Assembly: GCA_933228675.1 (NCBI GenBank)
Contig: OW121741.1
Coordinates: 79,894,040 to 79,958,039, forward strand
DNA: 64,000 nucleotides
Direction: 5' to 3'
Source: Stomorhina lunata
Lineage: Eukaryota; Arthropoda; Insecta; Diptera; Rhiniidae
The notes beneath the pieces were generated by a model. That model ran no database searches. It saw only the letters and a list, made by a program, of their open reading frames with translations, and was not told the DNA's origin. Positions 10,455-21,900 of this stretch are shown in pieces; positions within the stretch are counted from its first letter, which is position 1; each line of letters starts with the position of its first letter. A program made the translations under genes and the position numbers.

Positions 10455-10745
10455 CACACTTACTTACTTAAGTGGCCTAAATTTAAAACATTCTATGCAC
10501 TGGGATCTTGTGACCATCTGCTACAATTTCATATGGCTATGGTCCTCTTATAAGAGAACACTTAGTATAATTTTCAGACCCATTTCTTGCTGAACGTAGC
10601 CAACTGTTTAATGCATTGTACTATGTCGCCGTTGAAGCAGATTTGTCCCTAAATCTTTTCTCAGAATCTTCCTCTCAAAAACACCAAGAATAGCTTCATC
10701 TGCTTGTACCTATGATTCAGCCCATCTAATAACACGGGTAAAAGC
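10455..10745 (-). pseudogene. RTE-like LINE 3' end relic
   Basis: Begins at 'cttacttacttaagtggcc' (on the minus strand a TAAG-type simple-repeat tail, common at RTE-like 3' ends) and runs into badly decayed C-terminal coding text matching 5865-6420. It is the unoccupied counterpart for the 6077-6227 MITE. Confidence 0.5.
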
Positions 10746-10789
10746 GTGTTAAGGGTCTCAAAGCTATTTACTTTTTCAGGAACTTGTTG

Positions 10790-10900
10790 GGTAACTGAGG
10801 TCAAAGACCAAAAGATGTGTACTGGATTTATACAACTAAAGTCAAAACAGTTCTGACGTACGGTAGTACAGTATGGTGGGAAGCGGTAGGTAAGATCTCT
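10790..10900 (+). pseudogene. LINE reverse transcriptase C-terminal scrap
   Basis: Plus-strand reading gives RPKDVYWIYTTKV...VLTYGSTVWWEAV, which resembles the thumb region following the palm in Jockey-type reverse transcriptases (GLxPKxxxWLY...LTYGxxVWW). The fragment is only about 35 residues long and its surroundings are unreadable. Confidence 0.55.
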
Positions 10901-11097
10901 TTATTGAGTCTTTTCGAAATACAAAACATTTCCCGATTCGCTTGAAACTTTGCGAGAAGCTCATTTAAATGCATTTTTATGATCTAAATGGCAATGTTAA
11001 CCAACAAAATTGTCGAACATGGATTAATTCTAACCCACTTCACACTGTAGTGTTAAGTTTCATCAAGGTTAATTGTCGGACCTTACTTTTTCCAAAA

Positions 11098-11735
11098 AAA
11101 TAGTCGGTCAAGCCCGACTATACGATACCCTTCACCACTAAGGTCAAAGATACTTTTTTTTCTTGTAGAAAGACAAATATTTGCTAAATTTTGCCATCAT
11201 ACAAACATTTTCTCGAAACTTATATATTGAAGCTGACGTACATTTGCACTTATATGAGAGCTAGGGACCTATTATCTCGACCTATTATTGGAAAATTGAT
11301 TACAGTTGTTACAAAAATTATGTATGCAAAAAATAAACTCAAAATTCTCATTATCTTCAGATTTACGAGCGTTTTACTGATTTTGTCTCATTTAGTGCAT
11401 TTTGACAGAAGAGTTTGTATGGGAGCTAAGGTCAGATGTGGACCGATTTCAACGAAATTCGGTACAGTAATTTTGGCTTACATTAGCCATATATTTTTTT
11501 AATTTTATGAAAAAATATAGATTTTTGTGGCTAAAATATCAATTCCGGGAAGTGGAACCTATTGGAGGTACCATAAATAATGGACTACCAAAAAAAATGA
11601 TCAGTGCCAAATTTCATCAAATTATCTTTAAAATTGCGACCTGTACTTTGATTACCAGGTTTACATGGGGGTTCAGCCAGTCAACCAGCCGCCCAGCCAG
11701 ACGGACGGACGGATATCGTTAAATCGACTTACAGC
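11098..11735 (-). mobile_element. Helentron-like element, truncated
   Basis: The TAGTCGGTCAAGCCCGACTATA hairpin and GATACCCTTCACCA start are present, as are the 'gggaagtggaacctattgg' and 'gacggacggacggatatcg' phrases. The copy stops after the 'cgttaaatcgactta' block and lacks the end found at 7440. Confidence 0.6.
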
Positions 11736-12835
11736 CTGTTTTTGAAATTACTATTTTTTCAAATTGTACGTCAACTGGCGAAAAAATTTTACTTTTGGTT
11801 TTTAAAATATTTTTTTGAGTGAAACGAGAAAAAGCTTTTAAAATTTTGGTTCGTATATGAAATGTGTAGACGAAAGTAAATGTCAAATTAGGCAATTGAA
11901 TTATTCTAATCGTCTGGGAAACAAAAATATGTTTGTTTAGTTTTTTGTTTAGGACCAGCACTCAGTTGATGACCCTACTTATGCAATGCATTTTGTTGGA
12001 GCTAGGAAAAGGTTGTGGGAGGGGGAATAGGTGGAAAAGTGTTCATGGACATTTGATTTGAACTTCCCTATATTGCAACTGACTGGCAAAACTTATGCGG
12101 GAAGCAATTTCTGCATACGAACTGTACGGCTAAATAACGAATTTTCTCTGTAGTGTTGTTGTTCTGTCTACTGGCCAATCGACTAAGAAGGGATGCGCTC
12201 CAACATATGTTTTGGGTAAGAATTTCGAGTCCAAAATAGTAACTATAGAGCAATAGAGTTGGATAACCTACTATTTGCTCTCACCTGCACTCGCTCGAGA
12301 ACTCCAAAATAGACTCTGAAGCACCGGCTCATACATGAGAGTTGTATTCCACTTTCGGTCGGATATATGTAGGTGGTGTAATAGAACGGAGATCAGATGA
12401 AGTGAAGTATGTCTTACTTGAAAATGTGATTTGTCCAACAGGCATCACATTAAATTTCCATGTCCAGAGCATCATTTCCGCGACAGCTGGTTCTACGTAC
12501 CGGAATAACCCGAAGTTTCCCTGCTAAGGGCTGTCAACTCAGCAACAACATATTTACAACATATTTCCATTTAATTTTGAAAAAAATTTTAAATGTTATT
12601 ATTTTTAGTTTTTATTTATTTTTGATTTTATTCAATTTTAGGGTTAACATCATTTTACAAAATCTTAAGTTTTACAAGAAAAGCTTTCAGAAAAGTACTA
12701 AAATATATCATGGCAATACTATTATTTGATATTTCATTACTAAGCTTTTATTTCTAAACGAAAAAAGAAAATGAACTCAATTTAGAGCTTAATCGTCTGG
12801 CTAGTATTCGATTGCCTTCTAACGTCAGAAAGTTT

Positions 12836-12970
12836 TGTGAACAGGCTGTTAGAAAGTGATCCTATTGGTATATTAAAAGGTGGGTCTAAGACAAACATTT
12901 ATATCCGTTACATACATCAGCACAAACCTATAATACCCTTTCCACCTATGGTGGTGAAGGGTATAATTAA
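12836..12970 (-). mobile_element. Helentron-like element, 135-bp end fragment
   Basis: Only the distal part remains: 'cctattggtatattaaaagg', 'cgttacatacatcagcac' and 'ccacctatggtggtgaagggtata'. It faces the copy at 13040-13490, so the two form an inverted pair across about 70 bp. Confidence 0.6.
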
Positions 12971-13039
12971 TTGGGAAGTTTACAAAAGAAATCCAAGATT
13001 TTGGATGTTAAAGCAAACAATTCGCCAACATAGCCTAAC

Positions 13040-13490
13040 CTTATGTTTTTGTGCTGATGTATGTAACGGATGGAAATATTTGTCTTCGACCCACCTTTTA
13101 GTATACCAATAGGCGATTTAGCGATGTCAGTCCGTCCGTCCGTCTTAATTCATAAGATAATTTGATGAAATTTGGCACAGATAATTTTTTTGATAGCGGC
13201 TATTGAAATCCGTCAAAATCAGTCCATAATTTATGGTACCTCCCATAGGTCCCACTACCCGGAATTGATATGTTGGCCATAAATATCAATATTTTTTCAT
13301 AACATTACATTTGCGAAATTTCGAGATAATCGGTCGACATTTGACCCTAGCCCTCATATAAGTCCAAATGACGGAAACATTTTAGCAAATATTTGTCTTT
13401 ATACAGGAAAAATAACATCTTTGAAATTAGTGGTGAAGGGTATCGTATAGTCGGGCTTGACCGACTATAGCACTTTCTTACTTGTTTTTT
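13040..13490 (+). mobile_element. Helentron-like element, inverted internally deleted copy
   Basis: Reverse orientation relative to 6630. It starts 'gtgctgatgtatgtaacgg', passes 'gtccgtccgtccgtc' and 'ggtacctcccataggtccca', and ends with the AGTCGGGCTTGACCGACT hairpin and GCACTTTCTTACTTGTTTT. Middle sections are missing compared with full copies. Confidence 0.6.
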
Positions 13491-13541
13491 TCTAGTGATG
13501 AGAGTGACTTTAAAAATTAATGTCGACCACAAAATGGAATA

Positions 13542-13630
13542 AATCGTCACCTGAAATGCAAAATGGCGTAACTAACACTAAAATTACAATTGATTTTTTT
13601 AATTGATTATGTGAAAAACACTAAAAACCA
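13542..13630. mobile_element. end fragment of the TCGTCACCTG inverted-repeat family
   Basis: 'aatcgtcacctgaaatgcaa' and 'aactaacactaaaattacaa' match the termini of the elements at 24868-25508 and 36190-37061. The rest of the element is absent. Confidence 0.5.
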
Positions 13631-13794
13631 AAGGTTTAAAATGTTGCTCAAATGTTGATGGAACGATAGGATCTGAAAGGAAAGAGCTAGGTCGATAAAA
13701 TTCGGCAAGAATATTCTTCATTTCTTGGAAAATGTTGGTATTGAAATTTGGCGAAATTGGTTTACAATTGACTATATATATCATATTTATTCCT

Positions 13795-15614
13795 TTAATT
13801 CCTGGTGGAACATAGGGCCTTTACAAATGTTTTCCATGAAGGTTTATCGGTAGTCAGCAATTTCATCTCGCTCCATGATACACCAAACTCCCTCAGCTCG
13901 TTCTTAGTTTGTCGTCTCCACGTATTTGCGGGTCTACCAAACCTCCTGGAAACTTGAGGAGCTTGCCGAGTAATATCAGTGGCTGCTTTTCTCAGTGTGT
14001 GTCCTAGCCAACCATATTTTCTAGTGCGTACACTTGTTTGAAGCGTTTCTTGAGCGGTGCGCAACCATAGGTCTTGATTAGAGATTGTACAGGGCCAGAA
14101 AATTTTGAGTATACGTCTAAGGCACCGATTAACAAAGGCTTGTAGACTGTTTATAGCCGAATAAAAGCACGGCTTTGACATTGGTGTTAACAACATTAAT
14201 TTTGGTGGTAGTTGAGATATTTTGAGATCTCCAGAATTTGTTTAGAATTCCAAAAGCATGCTTTGCCTTGCATAACCTGTTTCGGATATCTTCTCTGCTG
14301 CACCCGCTTTTTGAAATTATACTCCCAAGGTAGCAGAAATTTTCGACTTCATCAATGGGTAGCCCAGCAAGATAAAATTTGGTGTCATTTAGTAAGTTTA
14401 TTTGCATTGACTTAGTTTTTTTGATGTTAATCTGAAGACCAGCTAGAGAGCAGCACGAGAGGCAATGGTTTGAAGTTTGGATTGCAAGCTAGAGAATCGG
14501 TGAGAGAATAGACATACGTCGCCAGCGTAATCAATTTCGTCTAGTCTGTCGTGAAGGCCCCAGGAGATATCATGTTGCCCAGACATCGAGTTATTCAATA
14601 CAACATCAATAACAATAGGAACAGCACACATCCTTGACGGACTCCTACCCTCACACTAATTGGTTGGCTCTGACAACCATCATGGAGAATACAGCAGAAC
14701 GCTTTATTGTAGAGCTCTTTGATAATCTTCTCAGGTATTCCTTTGCATCTTAAAGTTTCCCAAATAGCGCTGAGCTCTAATGTATCAAATGCTCGTTTAA
14801 AATCAATAAACAGTAGGTAAAGGGGAGATCGCCATTCAACCGATTGCTCCACAATAACCCTTAGGCTATTGATGTGATCAATGCATGATTTATTTGGTCT
14901 AAAGCCAGCTTGTTTGCGTCTTAGCTGTGGTTCGACAATGGATGCTATGCGACTGTGCAGAATATGGGCTATAACTTTATTGACCATGTTAAGAAGAGTG
15001 ATGCCCCTCCAACAGTCATGAAAATTTCCTTTTTTTGGGATTTTTATAATTAGACCTTCACTTATGATATTTGAGAGTCTTTCGCCAGACCTTTATTTTG
15101 TTATTAACGGCTTTTAAAGCTTTGTGGATAATATTGTCCGCTTTTAATAATTCGGGTGGTATTCCGTCCGTACCTGCAGATTTTCCAGACTTAAGTTGTT
15201 TAATTGCAGCAGTTATTTCTAGAGATGTAGGTGTTGATATATCAAACTCGTTATTTGTATGATGCTCAGGATCGCGATCACATATTTTACAGCACTCAGC
15301 CGGATTGACTGATAGTAGCTTTTTGTAGTAGCCTTCCCACAATTCCAATTGTTTCATCTTTGGAGTATATCAAGTCGCCCTGCTCATTCATTAGTGGCTT
15401 TGAATTGCAGTAATTATGGCCAACAATTGCATTTGTGATTCGATATAGGTCCTTGGATCGACCTGTATCGCTAGCTATTTGAGCTTCTTTGGCTAAGTTT
15501 TCCGCTTATCCATCCTTGCGCTTCGTTTGACGTCATGATTTAGATGTTGATATTCACGCTGTCTTTGTTGTTTGATCTGCAAGGTTTTGGCATCATTTAA
15601 TTTACCTTTAACTA
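13795..15614 (-). pseudogene. LINE reverse transcriptase, RTE-like, 3' part, multiply broken
   Basis: Minus-strand fragments in different frames follow the order of an RTE-like reverse transcriptase. The linker (15600-15360) is followed by an N-terminal block with IKQLKSGKSAGTDGIPPELL (15357-15058), then QAGFRPNKSCIDHI, LFIDFKRAFDT and VRQGCVL (14987-14595). The active-site region has IDYAGDVCLFS (14631-14443), where the second catalytic Asp pair is damaged (YADD to YAGD). After that come VENFCYLGSIIS (14407-14129) and the C-terminal NRCLRRILKIFWP...WLGHTLRK (14196-13795). Frameshifts and the YAGD change show it is dead. Its upstream part lies at 16757-17220 beyond an inserted foldback transposon. 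It is related to, but distinct from, the LINE at 1860-3420. Confidence 0.85.
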
Positions 15615-16754
15615 CACCATTTTCAATTAAAATTGAGAAATATTCAATTGAAATTGAGAATATTCAATTGAAATTGAGAAATTTTCAATTGAAATTGAGA
15701 ATTTTCAATTGAAAATGAGAAATTTTCAATTGAAATTGAGAATTTTCATTTGAAATTGAGAAATTTTCAATTGAAATTGAGAATTTTCAATTAAAAATGA
15801 GAAATTTTCAATTAAAATTGAGAAAACCCTAATTGGAAATAAGAAACATTCAGTTCAAATTGAGAAATTTTCAATTGAAATTGGGAATTTTTGAATTGAA
15901 ATTGAGAAAAGCCCAATTGAAAATGAGAAATTTTCAATTGAAATTGAGAATTTTTAAATTGAAATTGAGAATTTTTCAATTGAAATTAAGAAAAGCACAA
16001 TTGAAAATGAGGTTGAATTTTTTAATTGAAATTGAGAAGTTTTCAATTGAAAATGAGAATTTTTCAATTGAAAATGAGAAATTTTCAATTGAAATTGAGA
16101 AATTTTCAATTGAAATTGAGAAATTTTAAATTTAAATTGAGAATTTTTCAATTGAAATTGAGAACACCCCAAGTGGAATTTCAACCTCATTTTCAATTTA
16201 GGTTTTCTCAATTTGAATTCTAAAATTCTCAATTTCAATTGAAAATTTCTCATTTTAAATTGAAAATTTCTCATTTTCAATTGAAAATTTCTCATTTTCA
16301 TTTGAAAATTTCTCAATTCCAATTGAAAATTTCTCAATTTCAATTAGAAAAACCAACCTCATTTTCAATTGGGCTTTTCTCAATTTCAATTGAAAAATTC
16401 TCAATTTAAATTTACAAATTCTCAATTTCAATTGAAAATTTCTCATTTCCAATTGGGATTTTCTCAATTTCAATTTACAAATTCTCATTTTCAATTGAAA
16501 AGTTCTCAATTTCAATTGAAAATTTCTCAATTTAAATTGAAAATTTCTCATTTTCAACTGAAAATTCTCAATTTCAATTGAATATTTCTCAATTTCAATT
16601 GAAAAGTCTCAATTTCAATTGAAAAATTCTCAATTTTAATTGAAAATTCTCAATTCCAATTGAATATTTCTCAATTTCAATTGAAAATTCTCAATTTCAA
16701 TTGAAAATTTCTCAATTCAATTTGAAAATTTCTCAATTACAATTGAAAATGGTG
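15615..16754. mobile_element. TA-flanked foldback transposon with AATTGA-repeat arms, copy 1
   Basis: 1140 bp with perfect termini CACCATTTTCAATT and AATTGAAAATGGTG, flanked by TA (15613-15614 and 16755-16756). The left arm is a tandem array of 'aattttcaattgaaattgag' units. After about 16185 the array runs in reverse complement, so the whole element is a hairpin former. It sits inside a LINE ORF. Removing the element and one TA rejoins the LINE in frame (LIEDRRL to VKGKL), direct proof of insertion with a 2-bp TA duplication. TA duplication points to Tc1/mariner-type mobilisation in trans. Long apparent ORFs inside are repeat artefacts. Confidence 0.88.
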
Positions 16755-16756
16755 TA

Positions 16757-17220
16757 GTCTCCTGTCTTCAATCAGCTGCCACGTTTTACTAGAGATCCAA
16801 GGCTTAATAGACATTCTTTGATACCCTATTTCAATAGCAACATTTTCAAGATAGACTGTTTTAATATCATTCCAGTAGGTGTCTGCATTCTGGGAGACAG
16901 AGATATTGTAAGGATCTGTTCTATTTCTCAACGCGTTAGAGAACCTCATAGCAACTTTTGGTGATTTCAGTTTTGTAACATCAAGCAAGCCTTCTCCTGC
17001 TGGTACTTGGTTTAGGTGCCACAGCTCTTAACTTCAGTCGAACTTCGGCTACAATCAAATGATGATCGCTGCCAACATCTGCACTCCTCTTGTTCCTCAC
17101 ATCTAGCAATGATCCCCTCCACATCCTACTTATTGCTAAGTGGTCGATCAATTGACTATAGCACCCACATAAACAACTTACGTAAAACTACTGTCTGTCA
17201 GTTGATAGCACGATAACGCC
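16757..17220 (-). pseudogene. LINE APE endonuclease end and linker, 5' part of 13795-15614
   Basis: The minus strand reads QLIDHLAISRMWRGSLLDV, then RSADVGSDHHLIVAEVRLKL, the C-terminal end of an apurinic-type endonuclease with the catalytic SDHH. A linker follows, ending KTWQLIEDRR. The endonuclease N-terminal part is missing, so the LINE is 5'-truncated or diverged beyond 17220. Confidence 0.8.
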
Positions 17221-18795
17221 TAAACAAAAGAGTAATAAAATTTGACAAAAGTATTCATAATTTTTTTTTTAAAGTTCGGTAATTAAATTAATTAAAATCG
17301 GTTCACATTTTAAAATTTTGCTTCTTAAATAAATACTTTTAAATTACTTTTGAATTAAAAAAAAATTTAAATCTAATTTTTGGACACATTTCATAAAATG
17401 CAAAAAAAAAAATACTTACAAAAACATGTTTCACAAAAATAAATCAAAGTAAAAAACAAAAAACATCTTTACTTTAATAATTTTCTCAATGAATTTATTA
17501 AAATTTTATTTTCATGTTTTTTAAATAAATGATTTTAAAAATTTTCAATTCATAACAAATTCAGTCGAATTGAATTCTTCATATTTTAATAATTCATTGT
17601 GAGTTAAAAAAAAAACGTAAATGAAATCATTCAATCGTAGCTCTGCCATATATTCGCACATAAATAAACCCCAAGGAAATGTTATACGAAATTTAAATGA
17701 TAAGCTGGTTTATAAACAAATTTTATTTTGAATTTTTATACAATTTTGTTTTGCATTTGTTTTATTTTGGCAATTGAAAAGGGAATGAATGAAATTTGAA
17801 AAAAAAAATAAAGAAAATATGTTAGTGGGAAAATATGAAAAATGTTAATAAAAAGTTCACTTAATGGCTAAAATGAAGAGTTTTTTTGTTTGAAGTACTA
17901 TAGACAGAATTGTTTATTTTATTCATTTTACAAGACATTTTCAGTTCAGTAGAAATAGAGTTAATTTATTAATTAGAGTTTAAAAGGAAGACAATAGAAA
18001 CCCAAACTGGAGAAGAGCAAGAAAGTAAAAAGAAACTTAAAAAAAATACTCCAAAAATGTTAAAAATTTATATTAAAAATAAAAAAGATATTCCAAATTT
18101 GTCTTTATATGCAATATTTCCTTCCTTCTTTCTTTTTAGTGTTAAAACAAAATGAATCATTTATCCTTTTAAATTTTAAAAATAATTTAAAAAATACTAA
18201 CTATAAAAAGTTGACATTAAAGTCTCTTGCATTTTTATTTTCTAATTTTTTTTTATTGTATTGTATTAATATACTCAATTTATCAGCACAATTTCCTTCA
18301 AATACCGAGAAAGTAAAAACCGAAGAATAATTGGTTTAATAATTCTTCCTTATTCCTTCAATCCTTTTTTTTTTTTTTGTTAATAAAAATATTACAATAG
18401 GTTTTTTTTTGTTTGTTTTAGTTTGAAAATATAAATTTTGGATTGTTATTTTTCTTTTTTTACTATTCCACGTTTAGAGTTCACATTTGAAAATATATTT
18501 ATATATAGGATTTTGAAATGTTTATACGTGTGAGTGTCGTGTGGGTGTAGGGACATGGTAGGGTGTGTGTGTGGCGATCATAGGGGGCTTAGGGAGGAAG
18601 TGTTTTAGTTTTATTTCTTATTTATGATAATGCATGATTGGAGAATTGGTTCTGGTTTAATTTTTTCTTTTTCTTAAAAAAAAATCAACACAAATATCTA
18701 TCAAAGCCTGTTTGTGTTTTTTTTTTTTCTCTGTAAATTGTATGTCTGTCTGTAGCTGCGATTGAATATTTGTTTTGGACATACTAAAAATATAT
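17221..18795 (-). other. Cul3 3' UTR and downstream AT-rich DNA
   Basis: Extremely AT-rich sequence follows the Cul3 stop codon. Several AATAAA-type hexamers occur on the minus strand (for example near 17720, 17910 and 18620), so the cleavage site cannot be decided. No other gene is visible. Confidence 0.5.
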
Positions 18796-18948
18796 TTAAG
18801 CTAAATAAACATAAACTTTACGATCCTCTGGCGTTCTGGCCAAATATTCTCTTTCGATCAGACCCTCTATTCGTTTTTTGATAAAGACGGGCGATGGTAG
18901 GAATCTGGATTTCAACTGAGATGTTACATCTGAGACCAGTAAATTGTG
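18796..18948 (-). CDS. Cul3: Cul3 coding exon 11 (neddylation-domain C terminus)
   Basis: Acceptor TTACAG before CAC. Encodes residues 733-782 ([12 protein letters not shown]...[19 protein letters not shown]) and a TAA stop. This is the winged-helix end common to all cullins. Confidence 0.95.
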   Translation of the reverse strand, partial: HNLLVSDVTSQLKSRFLPSPVFIKKRIEGLIEREYLARTPEDRKVYVYLA

Positions 18949-21900
18949 CTGTAAGGTAAATGGACTGAATGTTAACGAAAAAGTTCATATATGGATGTAC
19001 TTTATAAGAAACTTACCGGCATTCTCTTTCGTGCTTTCATTATACGCACAATTGCTGCCTCAATTTCATGCTTACGATCCTCATCGACCTTTCCTCTGGT
19101 TTCTTTACGTTCAGGCTCTGTATCAGCTTTGGCGGCCACAGTTTGAATTTTAACTCTGTAATAAAAAAAATTACAAACACAATCAAACATAAATTTCTCA
19201 TTTTAAAAGAATTTCTTTAAATAGGAAGGAAAACTTCTAAGAAAAATGTAGAAAGTATTACACGGCTTAAAATACTTTGTATAGCGTGGCGACACCTAGT
19301 TAAACTAGTCTACCGATCACAGGTTCTTCAAAATCTACAATGGCCACACCCCCTGCTTCGGGTAAAAACCCAGTGCTTTCTGTGCAAGAGGGAATTATGA
19401 ACGTTTGTTCGGGTTGACTTCCTGCACACTCCCCTAAGGGTTTAAGATAAGTGAATAATCATTCCTCTCTGAAGACTCCTATTCCAGACAATAAAGGGAC
19501 TGTGAACCAGTTTTCGGATCCTCTTTCCAACTCTGGATGTCTTAAGAAAACACATCTCTCCGGCTACAAGGGCATTTCTGCAAAGGTGTGCAGCCGAAAG
19601 GAAATTGCAGCAGCAGATTCCCTTACTCCTGAGGAGATTGGAGCAAAAGAAAGGGCTCTAAAAACTATGGCTGAACTTCCGAGTAAGGCCCCTCAGCGCC
19701 GACAGGCGGGCCTAAACGGCAACGATCTGAGAAGGACTCTCGTTAAGTCAGCAGCCTGAGGCTAAGAGTTCGAAGCCGCCTGTCAGAATGGAATGATCCT
19801 TCAGCGATATTGTCAAGGGCACACACGTGACGGCTGTCATTGACAGGGGTAATCATAATGGTTCTGTCTCTGCTGAAAGGTGGAATATTATCTAGGTTAA
19901 ACTGGTTTGAAGAAGATGAACTTAATGTGGTTTATAGTGAAGAGATCCCACGTAGACTTAGATCCACCGCCCTTGTACGCGATGGTGTGTCATCTAAAGA
20001 GGAGATTCTAGAGCTCCTTCGACTCAGCAATCCTTACGTACTCGGCTTTGACTACACCATTTTCAATTGTAATTGAGAAATTTTCAACATAAATTGAGAA
20101 ATTTTCAATTGAAATTGAGAAATTTTAATTGGAATTGAGAAATATTCAATTGGAATTGAGAATTTTCAATTGAAATTGAGAAATTTTTAATTGAAATTAA
20201 GACTTTTTAATTGAAATTGAGAAATAAATATTCAATTGAAATTGAGAATTTTCAGTTGAAAATGAGAAATTTTCAATTGAAATTGAGAAATTTTCGATTG
20301 AAATTGAGAATTTTTCAATTGAAAATGAGAATTTGCAATTGAAATTGAGGAAATAGCAATTAAAACTGAAAATTTTTCAATTGAAATTGAGAAAATTTGA
20401 GAAAATCCCTATTGAAGGTAGATTTTTTTCAATTGAAATTGAGAAATTTTCAATTAAAAATGAGAAATTTTCAATTGGAAATGAGAACTTTTCAATTGAA
20501 AATGAGAAATTTTCAATGGAAAATGAGAAATTTTCAATTGAAATTAAAAATGAGGTTGAAATTTCATTTGGGTTTTTCTCAATTTCAATTCTAAAATTCT
20601 CAATTTCAATTGAAAATTTCTCTTTTTCAATTAAAAATTTCTCAATTTCAATTAAAAAATTCAACGTCATTTTCAATTTTGCTTTTTTCAATTTCAATTG
20701 AAAAATTCACAATTTAAATTTAAAAATTCTCAATTTCAATTGAAAATTCCTCATTTTAATTGGGCTTTTCTCAATTTCAATTTAAAAATTCTCAATATCA
20801 ATTGAAAATTTCTCAATTTCAATTGAATGTTTCTCATTTCCAATTAGGGTTTTCTCTTATTAATTAAAAATTCTCAATATTAATTGAAAATTCTAAATTT
20901 CACAAAATTAGAAGTTTTCAATTGAAAATTCTCAATTTTAATTGAAAAATGCTCAATTTCAATTGAATATTCTGAATTTCAATTGAATATTTCTCAAATT
21001 CAATTAAAAATTTTGTAGACATAGAGGGAGCTTTTAACAACTTCAATTACATGGGCAATGGCAGACTTAGGAGGTGACAATTCTATTATCTCCTTCGTAG
21101 GTAAACTCCCAACCTACAGAATTATTAGCTAAACCATTGGCAAAGCCACAGTCTACAAAGTAGCATGTCGTGGTACTCCAATATTGAACTTGTTTTTATA
21201 AAAATGATATCAAAAATTGTATGACCGCTATAATCGGTGAATCGCCAATTTAATCAATGCTCGTTGATTTAAGCTTACCTGTGGAATTTCGAAACAAACG
21301 CATCGTTCACCAGGAACTCATCCGAGGGATCAATATCCTTAGTTTTTGTTTTTGAATTTCGCACTAATAAACGTTGTGAGGGTTTACCCATAGACAACGA
21401 TTGTATAGCTCTTTGTAGTTCACGTTCGGGTATATCGGTTTCTTGTTGGATTTCATCATAGGTCATGACCTCGTGATTATTGAAAAGCATCAATATACAC
21501 ATCTAAAAGGAAAACTATTTTAATAAATTCATTTTAAAAAAGAAAAGATTAAAACAAACCTGATACGTAGACACAGTTAAAATATGTTTACGCGTTGTAG
21601 CAGGTATAGTACAACCATTGGAACTGGACGAGGACATACTAGAACTAGGGGCATCTTTATCCTTATCAGCAGCAGCCGCCGCAGCATCGACAACTTTGCG
21701 GCCATAAAAAACGGCATTTAGGCAAGCATTACCTAAAAGAGAAATAAATAAAAAATAATTTTAAAACGAAATTTCAAATTACCCAATTGTGGCTGTAGTG
21801 TCAATTGACGTCCAGAATGTTTGTCCAGATAGAATTTCTTAAATATATCATAGGCTTCTCTGGCCGCTGCTGGTATATTGCAATTGGGTGTAGAAGTCTA

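Larger units (their letters stand above)
7650..10745. repeat. segmental duplication, copy 2 (Kunitz gene 2)
   Basis: Partner of 4145-6420 in direct orientation, so this is a tandem duplication. It is longer because of two private insertions, a TTAA-flanked MITE (8456-8765) and a Helentron-like element (about 8936-9738). Both sites are unoccupied in copy 1. Divergence is visible throughout, including small indels and changed codons, so the duplication is not recent. Confidence 0.8.

Noticed and set aside
15833..16581. Several overlapping 65-129 residue open frames rich in Phe/Gln/Leu/Arg on both strands
   Set aside because: They are periodic translations of the AATTGA tandem repeat and its inverted copy and occur equally on both strands. 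The same applies to 20377-20701 and 24124-24378.
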